Assembly (NCBI RefSeq): GCF_905404315.1
Contig: NC_066279.1
Coordinates: 2,244,501-2,308,500 of the forward strand
DNA length: 64,000 bases
Origin: Leptidea sinapis
Lineage: Eukaryota > Arthropoda > Insecta > Lepidoptera > Pieridae
Direction: 5' to 3'
Shown: positions 25,801 through 40,800 of the stretch, one piece after another
Position numbering within the stretch: the stretch's first letter is position 1
Layout of the letters: the number at the start of each line of letters is the position of its first letter
Notes under the pieces: generated by a model
Databases searched by the model: none
Told to the model about the DNA's origin: nothing
The model's input: the letters and a program-made list of their open reading frames with translations, nothing else
Program-made: the position numbers and the translations under genes

Positions 25801-28800
25801 GTATGTTTATATGTATATGCCTTAACTTTTTATATGGCACATATTGCAATGGGCCATTAAATTGCTGCGTTTAGTCTGTGTTACATAAAACATTAAAGTT
25901 TAAGGTTCCAGTTAGATTTATAAACCTGGTTATAGTTTTAACGTTGTATGGGCAATATTCTAAACCATTCTTATTGCCCGTAAATTATTGTCTCCTTCAT
26001 ACTTCAAGATATTTACACAAATTAAAATTGAAAACTTATTTTATGAACGATGCAGGACTCGAGACTGCTCTTGCGTTCCGTGCGTGCGCACTTTCCACTG
26101 AGCCGTTCGAGTGACGTATAGTTGATAATTCCTGTATTTTACGTTCTTGTTAGATGAAGCCACAACCTGGAAACCAATTGAACAAAACATACAAGATTAA
26201 TCAATGATACGTCACTCGAACGGTTGGCTCAGTGGAAAGAGCGCTCGAACGGAACGCGAAGTTCGCGGGCTCGAGTCCCACATCGTTCAAAAATTTTGTT
26301 TTCATATTTAATTTGTGTAATTAATCCCATAAGTGAGGGTTATCACTAAAAAATCACAAATTGTTCAAGATTACTTAACTTTGTAATATTTTGTCGCAGA
26401 TTCTAATTTGGAGCCAGGTTGCTTAACCCCGGCTCCAAGGTCCTCACAGTCTTGCAACGAGCAGGAATGTCCAGAATGGATGGCTGGCCCATGGTCTGGG
26501 GTAAGATGACAATAAGCATTTCAATTATCCAAAAATCACAGACATTTTTTATAAAAGTTCAGTAAATAGCTGTTGTTACTCTATGCGAACAAGAAGATTG
26601 TACATTAAAGGGAGTAAAGTTAGCGAAATCTTGCAAGGGTTTTGTGTGCCTTAAAACTATACTCGCGAGAAATATAAAAACTGAAAAACATTAATGTTTT
26701 GAGCAGATAGAAGCTTGTATTATTTGACAAATAGAATTCTAAATATTAAAAATAATATAAGATAATGTGTGGGTCCCTTTAAGGAAGTTCTTGCAATCAC
26801 TTAGTAGATGTAATTTTGTTTGTTTTTTTTTAATTTATGTTTTATTATTAATTTATGTGGCATACATATATGTTTTTTTTTCTGTTATTAGAATAATATT
26901 ATCTCAGTACGTGAATTTGTAATTCTTTTTGAGAAAATTTCTGAAATCTAAATTAAACGCGGTGACCTATTTGAGGTATTTTTAACAGACTTTTTGTTTA
27001 TATGTAAATTGTAGTAAACAGGATACTAGTAAATCCATATTTTCATTCACATCAAACACACACACATCACACACAAACAAGAATTAAATGAAGAACGCGT
27101 TAGTAATGGTTTTTAATACAACTTTTCTGCCGACTAAAGCACGTTAGTAATGGATTTTTATACAAATTTTCTGCCTACCAAACCACGTGTGTAATGGATT
27201 TTCATACAACTTTTCTGCCTGATAAGCCACATTATTAATGGGTTTTCATACAACTTTACTGCCTAATAAGCCACCTTATTAATGAATTTTCATACAACTT
27301 TTCTGCCTGATAAGCCACCTTATTAATGAATTTTCATACAACTTTTCTGCCTGATAAGCCACATTATTAATGGGTTTTCATACAACTTTACTGCCTAATA
27401 AGCCACGTTATTAATTAATTTCCATACAACTTTTCTACCTAATACATCACGTTATTAATGGATTTTCATACAACATTTCCGCCCGCGTATTTGTACGTAA
27501 AAAGTGAGTCATTTTTATCTCATTATTACGAAAGCAAATTGTGAGAAGGTAGTATAAATGCTATGGGTAAGAATATAGTAGCATAAAGGTAATTATTAAG
27601 CGATCTTGCTCATAAAGATTTTGTTTATGTAGTAATGTGACCATTAAATCTAATATTTTTGGTTTTTTGTCTTAGCTACTCCCTAGTAATATCTCTACCT
27701 GCAACGGAAAATGTCTTCCTAATCGGTCCAGTCGTTTTGGAGATGAGCTGCGACTCAAACTTTTAAAATTAAAAAATCTTTTAAAGATTATTTATGTATG
27801 CATGCGTAAACTGAACCTTCCTTCCTTTAACCTACTTCTGATTGGTGTGTGGATTTTTGAACAAGTCCTTAAATAATAGCTTAAATCCAGTCAAAAGTAT
27901 ATTCTTTATATGTTTGTTTTATAACCCAACCAATTCTATGTGTATTTTGCGACATTAAACTTTTGTGCTTATAGTCTACGCATTTCCTCCTTAAGGGAAC
28001 AAAGTAATCTAAAACTACCCACGTTTTGTTTATTGGAACATGATTTATGTCTTGAAAATGACTTTGCTTGGCTTATTATTCCCTTGATCATACCGATATG
28101 GAACAGATTATTGTTATTTTGTTCATGTCAGCCAACTTGCCCATTGGTCCTGTGGTATACATGTTTGCCGTTGTTGTTTTAGGGTTGCCGGTTCGAGACC
28201 CGCTAGGAATATTCATTATATCGTACCACGTTAAGCTGTATATTTTTATAATCCAATATAATTCGGAAATAACTTTGTTGCTCTTGAACATTAAAAAATA
28301 CCATTTACCAGTGGGGGGCTCCTTTGCACCGGATGCCGGCCAGATTATGGGTATCACAACGGCGCCTATTTCTGCTGGGAAGCAGTAATGTGTAAGCATT
28401 ACTGTGTTTCGGTCTGAAGGGTGACGTGCCCTGAAATTGAAATTGGAATTACTGGGCAAATGAGACTTGACATCTTATGTCTCAAGGTGACGAGCGCAGT
28501 TGTATTGCCGCTCAGAATTAGTCCTGAGGCACTTACACACCGTTTCATCAACGCATACGCTACAAAATTTAAATTTTGCACGAAGATTCCCAATCAAAGA
28601 GAAAAGTGCACACTAAAACTAGGTTTTAAGAAATTTCACCCTTAAGGGGGTATTAGGTATAAGGAGCAGAATGGAAGTGCGAAGTTTCATATCTCTTGTA
28701 GTTTGTAGTTAGAAATGAATGAAGATAGAAGAATTTCAATATTCTACCCAAAACAGGGTGAGTTTGATGATGGAAGTTTATTTGGTCAGGTCGTCAATTT

Positions 28801-31800
28801 TGAAGAGACAAGCCACAGTGAGTTTGGTAACGGCTTAACTCGTAATATAATGGTTGACAGAATTTCCATACCCATTGCCAAACCAGGTATAGCCTGTACT
28901 ATGGCTAGATAATGGATACCAAGGTATTTAGTGAGTAGGTATTGCATAGTATTATGTAGAAACACAATATTATTTCTTTTTTCCTTGTTTAGTTGAGTTC
29001 TTGTGACGGGCTTTGTCATTCTTGCTTAAATATCATTGCTTGTAACGGTAACGGGTCCTTCCCTTCCCTAAAATATGGTCGAGGAGATGATGGTGTGGTC
29101 CATGCATCCAGCTATCCAGTGATCGAGTTGTTATCGAAAATGAAACCGATAGTAGCGACACGGTAAATAAGGAAGAGGGTAGATTGATATCCGCCTACTA
29201 CTCGCTAGTAACTTAAGTCACCGCTAATCAAGACATGAAATATCAACGAAACTCAAAAACTATCATTTTTCCACTCAATTTACGGTTAAGAAGGAAGTGA
29301 TACCACTTCAGCTACTACATCTATGAAGCAATATCAATTTTATATTTAGATATGTCCATAAACTAAACACTTTGAAGATTGCAAAACTTCCAGAGAGCGA
29401 AGAATCATACAGTAGTCATCATTAAAATGCAAACTTCCTGAAGACTGCAAAGTAAATATTACTATTTACTTAAAAACAATATAAAAGTTTGAAACTCCAC
29501 ACATCTCGCGAACGAAACTTGACACTGCAGTGTTGCCTTATATATTTCATCTAAAACTTGGGACTTTTGTCACTTGAGAAGTTAAGTCTTCATTTTACAT
29601 GTGTATAATTAATTTAGTTTTGTAGTGGTATATTTTATTATGGTTAGGAGGACAAACGAACTTACGTTTCGCCTGAAAGTCAAAAGAGTCAACCAAGGAA
29701 GGCGTCTGGTGGCAGAGGAATAACAGGAGATTTGTTGGCCTTTTAGGGGGTTGTACGCGCTTTGATGGTACCCATGTCGTATGGTTCTGGGATAATCGTG
29801 CATGGAAGACCAGTTCGAATTGCGAACCGGGAGACAGTGTTAGTAGGACAGGATGGACCGACGATCTGGTCAAGATCGCCGGAAGGGCAATTTGATTGTA
29901 CGCAGAAGAAAATTCCTAGGAAAAGCTGTGTAGGAAGGCCGACATACATCTAACACATGAGGATGATATTTCAGTTTGTGGCGATGATGGAATTTGGCAG
30001 AAGGTATAAATTAAAATAGCTAATTGGCAAACTCTCAGTATTGCTTATATGCTGCAGGGTGTGATAGTTATGAAATTTTTTTCACTTCTATGAAATTTTC
30101 ATTTTAAGAAACATGAAGGACAATAGAATACAATAGCATCCATAAACCAAGAGAAGAAGAGAAAATAAGAAACATAACAATAAAAAATATAACATTTTAT
30201 AACAATGAATAACAATAGAGAAAACAATAAAAAAAAACAAAATAACAAAATATAATCAACAGAATAAAAAATCACGAACCAAGAAGTATTATTTAAATGG
30301 TTTCAATTCTTGTTTGCAAACGAACACACTAATCCACCGAGTAAATAATGGATCCGGTTCAGCGTTCAACTTTACAAGGCATCTACAGGTTGTTTTTAAA
30401 AAATTTATATTTTTAATTTGTGTGTCAAATTTTCCTGTATAATAATAAAGAGGTGTTTAGATGATTTAATAGCCTCGGAACAATATATTTAGTGGTTATT
30501 TCACCATATGTATTTCTAGCACCAATTGTCTCTAGTCTCTTGTTAGATTTTAGACGAGTTTGAATGTGATAAAAGCGCTGTGATAGGATCGCTTGATGTT
30601 ATGTGTGATCGATATAGCTTACGATCTTCTCATCCGTATCAAATTCTAGTACCGTGAAGTTTCACCTATCTTAAAGGTTAGCAACGGTCTTGTGGTTCTT
30701 CCAGTGGGCGGCAGTCATCACTTACGAACAAGCGACATGCACGCTCGTTTGCCCTTCTATTTCTTAAATTTTTTTATTTTTTTATATCTATATAAGTTTG
30801 AATATAATAAAGTAAAATTTCGTGATATTTTTGCAGAATAATCTTACTTATTATTGCTGTAGGATTATCACGTTTAGTGGAATTTCAATAAACATTTTTA
30901 GTAGCGTTCTTAGAAACTTTGAAAGAAGCTTTTAAATAGTTGCTCTTAAGAAGCGCTGACACGGAATGCAAGAGTGACAAAATTATATTCTATAGCTTTC
31001 ATTTCAAATGAAGTTGAAAAGGTAGCTTGCTAGAATGGATTAAAGAAAAAAAGTTAAGAACTATTATTTATAAAGTTTTTAAATATTACGATTTAGGCTG
31101 CATAAGTCGACCATCGTTAATTTTTTACGACCGTTTTCAATAACTTATCTATCATTAGTTTAAATTACTAGAGGTAGACAAATCTATACTTTTACGCTTA
31201 CATACATCTCAAAAACTTATCGAGAGATAGCAATGGACTATAACTATATAGGACATAACTATGGATAGATAAGATATTATCACTAAACGGTGATAGCAAT
31301 GTAACTAGAGATACGTTATTGGAAAAGGCTGACGTTAGGTGACTAGGTATGAAATTGCCGCTGTACTGAAAAGTTTAAAATTTATTTGTAACGTAATTTA
31401 ATCGAAGTATTTACCATCGTACGCTTATGCTATCTTTCTGGAAGGTCATGTATGTCGTTGCGGTAGAACTCTGGAAAGTTACACTCAGCAAAACAGATTG
31501 CGAAAACATTTTGTGTTACTGTTTCTGCAGTTTTTTTTAGCATGTATAAAATTGTAACAGGTTGCGGAAAAATGGTAGTTGGTTGGGGCCAGTTCTGTCA
31601 AAGGTGGAGAATGTTGGAGAGCTTCTAAGTTTATCTCTAAACACAGCATAGTATTGCTGTTTCTGCTGAGTAAACTGTACGCTGGAACTCGCAATAAAAA
31701 AATACTCTAATTTTAATGTATCCTTACTTACAAAATTAAAAAGTTTCACACTGCAGCCTCGCATGAAGGACGTTTAAATTTAATCCTAAGGCCACCACCA

Positions 31801-34800
31801 CAGCCTGGCGGCAAGCCAGTATGCCAAAACGGCTATTTTACACTTAATCCTCTATTACGTGGGCCATACTGAAGCGTTCTAGAGTGGACTTTTTTACTAC
31901 AATTTTTTTAAACAATTACGGTTTTGATAAAGGAACACTCCGTGAATTGATGACATTTTTTGTTACTTTATAGGTCGATAAAATATTCTCGCCACATTCA
32001 TTTATGATCGGCTCTTTGACAGCATTCAATCGAACTAAACTATTCTGAAATAGTTCAGAGGCACATTGATGATTTTTTTCCATCGATTTCCACCAATCTG
32101 TCGTTCCTAGATCCACCACTACCGATGAATGAAACGCTTGCGTCTAACCGTCGATTTTGTGCAACTGCAAGCATAGCTAAAAGATCCACCTGCTAAGGAT
32201 TTCTCTATGTAATTTATGAACTTTGGACATTAGACCAAAGGTCCTATAGGCTGGTTAGTGTCGTTTGTATCTTATATGTTAATGTATTAGGCCGGTGAAA
32301 GTACTCATGGCGCTCTCATACTCTGATAATTTTTAATTTTCGGTTTAAGATGAATTTACTGTGTATTTTTAGTTACCTTTTTTTATCACTACTATAGTGC
32401 AGACGGATAATCCGACTCGCACCAAGTTTTATCTGACTTTTTTGCATATACTATCATGACGCGACCCACAGTGACGTTTTCGATGTTTGTGTGATCTTTG
32501 TGTGCCCTCTTAAGCACGAAGGGCGTAGGTATGTTGTACTAGGACCAATAAAATATCAACATTTTGTCGTATAAACTCGTATGTAATATTTATATTGGAA
32601 TATAAATGGATTTATAGAGACTGCATGGAGGGGTAAACACAATAACTTCTGTTTTTTTTTAATTCAGTTAATTTTTAATCTCTTCATAGTTATGTTTCGT
32701 GTAGTTATAATATGTTATTATTTATCTATACATCTATATATACATATAAATAGAATTTGAGTGTCTGTTTGTAATATTGAAATTAACAGTTTTTACTATA
32801 TGTATATAAATTTACGTTACATACACCGAAATAACATTTTTTTAAATTTTTGTCTGTCTCTCTGTTTGTTCCGGCTAATCTCTGAAACGGCTGGACCGAT
32901 TTTGACGGGATATTTATTGGCAGGTAACTGATGTAATAAGGATTAACATAGGCTACGTTTATTTTAGAGAAATAAAGTGATGTTGAAATGTCCAAGAAAC
33001 GGTCTAACTCTAAAATTAATTTGTATGGCAAAACAACGTTTGCCACGTCAGCTAGTACATTAATAAAAATATATGAATATGTCTCCATAGTGTTCGGTGT
33101 CATGCGGAGAGGGAATGCAAGTGCGAGGAGTGGAGTGTTCACCAGCCGGAGCTGTCTGTGATCCCGCCACCAGGCCCGAGATATCCAGATCTTGTTCCAC
33201 GGGTATCAGCTGTCCAGCGTACAGAGAAGCGGATGATTCGGAGGTTATATCTTACTTAAATTAAGTTATTTAAATAGTAAGTTCTGTAACAAAGAAAATA
33301 CAAAATTAAGTGATTTATTAAAATCAGAAAGTTATTGAATTATGCGTTACTTTGCGTAAATTCATAATTATCCAAATGTTGTGTCTTTTCTTAAGTGTAA
33401 TTTTCGCTAAGATTTGTCTTTTATCAATTGGACACGTGTTTCTCCAGCATGAGTCTTATGCCAGCATTTGCAACTTGTTGGCTTGTCAACATCTCCTGAG
33501 GATGCCTCGTGTAGAGGCGAAACAAGTGTCGAGTTGATTGAAGCCAAATCTTAGCGTAATTTAAACTCACAACATATGGTAATAATAATGTATGTATGTA
33601 TATATTTAATTGAAATATCAGCAATAAAGAAAAAAAAACTATTCGAAAACCTTTGGCTTCAATTCAGACCATTAATATGTCTGGCCGTTAATATATGTGG
33701 ATTTACACACTGTTTCCATGGGAAAGTTATCAGCAAAATAAACAAATTAAAAATAGGATGTCATGAACCACCCACTCAGCATTTTTGGAATTAAAATAAG
33801 GATCACCCTTATTCCAACACTGATTTATAGTAGGTACAAAATCGACCTGTTGATAGCAGCCGTAGACAACTCGGTTACTTTTTATAAAGGTCTTATTAGT
33901 GACAGTCTAAAAATAGAAGAAACTAAAAAGTGTGAATTCTAATGGGAGCCTTAAAATTTTTACTTTTATTATATTAAATAGGATATATATATTTTTTTCT
34001 TGTTTATCGTCCCAGAACCTCCCCTTTATTTAAGTGTTTTGAAAATAAATTTTCGCTTGAAAGGGCATAATAGTATGAGAATGATTATACAAGATAGTTA
34101 AGCATATTTAACCAACCAAACTAATAGTATGCTAAGGAACTTGCTGTACTGATCTGATGATGAAGCTGGGAGTTGGCCATCGGAGTTTCTACTCATATTC
34201 GAAACTTAAAAGTGTTAAATAAAAACATATATATTTAGCTTAGCACTAACATCAAGACTATGGGTACTACTCGGTTAGGTCCAGTTAGTAAGTATTTTAT
34301 TGGGAGATGTATATGCTTTTACAACATGATCCCAGAAAATGTACAAAACAATAGTGTTACTAAATTCAAAAGAATTGTTAAAAAACGTTTGTGTGGGAAA
34401 GGTTACTACAACATAAATGATTTTTTTTAATGATACCACATACTGGGAATGAAGCGAACTTTTTTCGAATGGGTGGTAGTTTTTGATGTTCAATAAATGA
34501 TTTTTAATCCTATTTTGAATAACTGAATTTAGCTTTATTATTTAATATTTTTTTTCAATAATGATGTTTACATTTTTTTTCTGCTTTGTTTTAATTTAGG
34601 ACGACATAGACGACCTGTTGCCTGGTGTGGTATATCACACTCAACCTCTCATCCAGCAGTACCCACCACCGCTAGCTAAGGCTGAACAGCTTATTGGAGA
34701 CCCAGACGTTCCCGTTGAAGCTACGTAAGTACTTCATGACACTTTGTGAATGAAAGCTCGTTGACCGACCGTTTTAAAAATTAAATAATCAATCTAAGTT

Positions 34801-37800
34801 TAATATAAATCCAGGTTTACTTCACTCGTTAACCGAATTGATCTGCATTTCCAAAAATAACCATCTTGATTTTCAAATCCATATTATCAATCATAAAGGA
34901 AACGATCTGTATATTTATACAAATACCAATTTATTAAAAACCAATTCGTCCTCTGATGGAAAACAGATCAACATTATGACTTACATACTTACTCGTTATT
35001 ATATAATAACTTATTTATATAATAAAATTTGATATTTAATTTTGAAAATATTTCACATTAAATAAAAGAAGTGTCGTTTCACCACCGCAATGCATGACTC
35101 TTTGGTTAGTTAGGCGCAAGCGCCAACAGGTGCGTGTGTACACCTTCCCGAGACCTATTTTTCCTAAATTGATGATTGTAGCGAAGTGATTTTTACATTC
35201 AGGTGTCTTTGGAATATTATTTTAATTTCACTTAAAGTTATTATCATATTATGAGTAGGGGATTTAGACGCACTTAAATCCTAGGATCTATTGTGCCCCG
35301 TGCTTGAGCTAGCGCGCCTACCCTTGAATTCCTGTGTCGTAAAATGACCTGTGGAAAAATCGAGTCTACTAAATAAGTAATAATTACTTATGCAACTGTT
35401 GTGTAATAAGTGGTATTAAAACACGAATGTGGGTCGGATGTGGATAAAAGTATCACATGAGTGTTTTGATACCTAATTATCAACAGTTGCATACAAGACT
35501 TTATCTACACCCAAAATATAAATCCTCTAAAAGATTCTGATACAGTTAGCTTACTGCTAACATTAAAACAGCCAGTCCTAGTAGTAACCTTATTTCATCT
35601 ATTTCTGATTATATACAAATAAACTAAGTATTATAATAATGAAAGAATTATAATATATTTTAGTAGTAATTTACATTTTGTATAGTGCAATTATTAAAAT
35701 TCATATATATAAAAAACATAATATTCAAGAATATTATGTTTTTTTGCAGCGTTTAAAATATCCGGCGTTGTGCTGTCAAAATTGAATCGCTCAGTTCTTC
35801 AAGAAAAATGGCGGGGTTTCGAATAACCTACTTTTTTTTACGGCGCGCCACGTTCTGTTAGTGTGGAACGCGCGTAAACGAAAATATTTTTTTTAATTCA
35901 TAGAGATACCATGGATTGAGCAATAAGAATGTGGCTGTCTGTTGAAAGTCTTTGCGCATGAAGGGATCGAAAAAATCAAAGGAGTATTGTTATGTAATTC
36001 AGTACAAGATTACAACACTCGTTTGGATGATGTAATAATTATTACGACATTGGGTGTTTATTGTTGGCTATAAGCTAACTATTTCAGAATCTTTAATAGA
36101 GTATTTAAAGCATGGGCGTAGATAAAAGTAAAAACAAGACCTATTTCTTTTAAGAGGCGTAGGATCGTAGGCTAGGCGTAGGGTCCAGGCAGGGCACGTC
36201 CTCTGCTTTGAGTGAAGGTATTTTAACACACCCCAGCCTGCTTCTAGCAATGGTTTCGCATTCCACAAGGATGTGTATGGGGTCTTCAGTGGCTTCGCAG
36301 TAGAATCTGCACAGGTTTGATTCACTGTGACCCATTCTGGCTAGGTGTCCATTCAGCTTACAGTGGCCTGAGAGGAACCCCTTGAGGGATCTCAGTTGAC
36401 ACCTGTCCAAGCTTATGCATTGTTTGGTGTACTTACGTTGATAGTCTAGCCTAAGAGCAGCTTAGCCTGCCGATAGCCTGTTAGCGAGTACCAGTGACTG
36501 GCTATTTCCAGCATTTCTTGATTCCTTAAGACATTGTGGATAAGAGATTCTCCGGCTCCAAAAAGGATTCTGGGCCTATGAAGGTAGATGATACTCCATC
36601 CTTAGCTAGCCGGCCAGCTATCTCATTACCAATTATGTCTTTGTACCCCGGTATCCAGGCCAGGGTAACTTTGTTGTATGGCAGAGGATGTCCAGTTTTC
36701 TTCTGCATTCCCACACTTACCGTGAAGCTATTGTGTAGTATGTGAATGCTTTGAGAGCTGCTTGGCTATCAGACATTATAGCAATGTTCCTTGGCTGGTA
36801 ATCCAGTCGAGGTTCATTTGTAGTTGCTGCTTTACCTAAGGCTTCATGGTAATTTATTGCTGGGCCGTAAACTCCAGCACCGGTACCGGCTTCAGTCCTG
36901 GAGCCATCCATATACTACTTAATGGTATTACTATCTAGGTTTACCTTGGTATCGCAGTAGTCGTCCTAATTGCTAATAATGAGCACGCATTTCCGCTCAA
37001 AGTAAAATTCTGGGGGAATTCTGTCATTTAGCATAAACCAGGTGTGCGAGAACTTTGCCAGCAGCTTTAAGTCACGCTGGTTTGCATTTCTCCACCTTGA
37101 GGGGCGCCTCTAGTGGTTCTCCTGATTGTTTCCTGGCTGACAACCAACCTATTTTTGAGCAGACCGTATGCCCATCTTACGATGGTGGGTTCAACCTTCT
37201 TATCATGGAGCGCTTGTGTGTTAGCTCGGTGGTAGTTGATGTCAAAACATCCTTCAATGTTCGTGAAAAGACAGAGTACTGTCTCCTTATTGTCTATAGC
37301 ATCTCTGAGGAGGTTGGTTAATTAATAAACGGCCGTATACGTCAACCGGCTAGCACGGTATGCATACTGGCTGGGATGTAGAGGGCTCATTCTCATAGCC
37401 GTATTCTTTATATAGTCATCCACTGTCTTCTCCAATGTTTTAAGTACAAAGGAGGTAAGGTACAGATGAGTCTACATGATTTAGGAGACGAGGTGTCCTT
37501 CTTTCCGGCTTTGGGGATGAAAATGACTTTAGATCTTCTCCGTAGCAAAGGGATGTATCCGTATGCCAAACTGGCTCTACATATCCTAATTATGTGGGGT
37601 AGAAGGATCTCTTTGCCTTTTAACAAGAGGGCTAAGGAAATTCCATCCAGACCTGGGGATTTGAAAGGTTCAAAAGAGTTAATTGACCAGTCGAGTCGAT
37701 GCGAGGAGCAGACCATAGCGGCAACCTTCCAGTCCTCACACAGAGGCCTACTGTAATTTACTGCTATCTCTGCACTGTCTAACGGGAGTGAAACGGGAAA

Positions 37801-40800
37801 GTGTGTTTCAAGCAGAAGACTTAGACGCTGGGATTTGCTGCAGGTATAAGTCCAGTTAGGCATTCTCAGCGATGAGGGCACCTATGTCCCCTCTCTGGCC
37901 ATTGTTCTTTACAGTGATGTCCCCTCGGGGCCGAACGGATCTTTGAGTGCCACTCAGCCGTCAGCACGATACTTCACACCTTGCCTTAGGTTTGAGCTCC
38001 TCGTTGGTTGCTAAAGTCCCGGCTGGGAAACAGCCTGATGCTTTTAGTGTAAGCCTTCCCACCACAACAAGGTCAGGACTATGTGCTACACTAGGATCAA
38101 CAACATGAGCAAGCGTTAGAGAGAGGTATCGCAGAAAACACGCTATTGCAGATTCGCGCGGCCAAAGTCTTATTGCACCATATAACCAGGAAGCTCATAG
38201 GGAAGGTTCACTTAGTAAATTCCAGCAATATTTGGCGGTTCGATTAAGAAGTACAGAGTAGCTATTGAAATATGGTATAGTAGTAGTTATCGACTGATTA
38301 CCATTTAATAAAGTAATCTAACATTCAAATATAAGGTACATTTAACTTTACTATTGAAGGAAACGTAGATTTAGATTTGGTTGGTAACGATCTAATTATA
38401 ATAAATGATTTAAAAGGCCCTCAGCGCTCTTGTAATTCCTCTTATGTTTCAAGAGAGTATGGACCGCGGTAATGCTCCTTTTCCACAAAAAAAGATTAAT
38501 ATACCCATAAGCATTAGTGGATCTATATCCACGTCTCTAAAAATAATATCAAAGAATGTGTAATAAATTATCAGTAAAGAGGCAGCAAAATACATCTTAC
38601 GTTCACATTTTTCTCTTTTCATATCTTGTTCTATATCAGTGGGGTCTTAACGGCTCGAAATATTGCTATAAGTAATACACTTAGTATGACTTCTTTATCA
38701 TTATATAGTATCGTTGAAACGTAGAGCGTTAGTTTTAGCAATATATTAATATTAAAAGTTTGGAAAATCGAAAAGTGCACGCCTCATACTATAATTTTCC
38801 ACAAAATTCTAATGTGAGGAAGAAAAATACTAAAATATTGTAATAAAATGTATGGATAGTCTTGCAATAAATACTAAAACAAAGAAAAACAAAAAAAAAT
38901 GCAAATCACATTAATTATTACTTTTACAGTGTGTTAGTTTAATACATAAATATAAAACAATTTAAAATATAAATAGCTTCTACGAAGTGGTCGCCATTGG
39001 CTGCCATACAGTCCTTTAATCGATAAGGCCAGTTAACAATAGAAGCACGCACTCTTTCCATGGGAAAATTCTTCACTGGCAATCCTACGCATTATTTTAG
39101 GGACTCTAAATTATCATGGCGTTTAGAGCAAGCCGTAGTCTCTAAAAGTGACCATTAATCATAATACAGCGGATTAATATCGGGACTAGACGACGGCCAG
39201 TCTTCAGCTCTGATGAAGTCCGAAACGTTCGTTTCCAACCAAGACCGAGCTTTATGACCCGGCGCCGAGTCTTGCTGGAAGGACCATTCTTGGTTATTGT
39301 ACATGGTGATGTTAAGGCGCTTCACTACCTTCTCAAGAATGGTATCTAGATACACTTGTGCCGATGTTTTGATACCTTTTTCACAAAAGTATGGCTCGGT
39401 CACTCCTTCATAGCTAATACCCCACCAAACCATCACTGAAGTCGGATAGTGCCCACGTTGCACTCTGTCGACTAATTGGGAAGCTTCCTTAGAGCTTTGA
39501 GCATAAATCTCATGCTCATTTGTAAAAAAAATCTCAACCGTAAGCAAAATTTTTATGTGACATCCCTTTGCGTACCGCCACAGTAGTTGTTTCAATTTTA
39601 CCATCCTTTCCTTTTTTAAATTATCAGTTAAGAAATAACCAGTACATCTCTTATAGGCTGCAAGTCCCGAGTCATCTTTTAAAATACGCGACGTACAGAA
39701 AATATCATTTTTGATGTTATTTTTGACTATGTTAAACAGAGTAATTGTTATTGCAATATATTTTATGTACCTCACAGATCATTTGACTTGATATAGTCCA
39801 CCTGTAAGTGCGATATAAATAAAAAAAAAAACAATTTCAGTTTCAAGAAAACTGGTTTAATTGACATAACAAGAATAGAGTACCTACGCTTCGCTTATGA
39901 GGCGTGCATTAATTTATATTTTTACAATGTATCTGTCCCAAAAATTGGCTGTATATGCGTCCGATAGTTTAAATCTTCAATTGAGGATTGGTATCCGCTG
40001 CGCTCCAACGCATCGCACGCGTAGTCGCAAGGTGCGGCAACTAATACTACGCCCAAGTAGGCGTACTCCAGCCAGTCTCGAACAAAGTGTGACGTTGACG
40101 TGCCAGATGTTCCGATAAACTTTGCTAATAATTGAAACAAAAATGCCGGGTTGCCATACCATCAGTAAGTATTCTGTATTTTATTAATTTCAAAGTAAAT
40201 TAACACGGAGCGTATGTTACAAAATTTGAAAGATGCCGTTGAGTGTCAAGATGCCATGCGCACAAGCATCCAATAGTTGCCGTAATAAAAAAGCTATTGT
40301 TCTTAATTAGTGCAGTATCTAGTTGGAGGGTAGCGGAGACCAATCCTTAATCTAAGACTCAAATGTTATATTTTATTACGTGTCTTCAATTGTAGCTCAG
40401 AGTATTTTGTTATTGTTTTCAGCAATTTCAAAATATTCTTTGCCTGTGGCTGGTTATATGTAAGGTATTGTACCTTTGACGTCCAGTATTTACTAAAAAT
40501 CACTTTTATTCGAACATCACATTAACAAAGAATGACATTACCTTCATGATCTACTTTCCAATGGCTGTTAGAATTAGCTTCGCATTCGAAAATCGATTTA
40601 AAATCGCAAGGAGATGATCGATTTTAGAATGTTTCCATATTTTTACACACGGCCAAGTTGTAAGCTGATTACTGATCAGGGTTCCGTACTATGAAAATGC
40701 AAAAAAACTGGTAATGTATGTTACCAGTGGGAGGTTCCCTTGCACAGGATGCCGGCTAGATTATGGGTACCACAACGGCGCCTATTTCTGCCGTGAAGCA

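Noticed and set aside
27092..27485. CRISPR-like array
   Set aside because: Units are contiguous 44-bp tandem copies without unique spacers, in a eukaryotic intron.
28068..28459. Overlapping 106- and 123-codon frames
   Set aside because: They run into repeat family R and have no recognisable motif.
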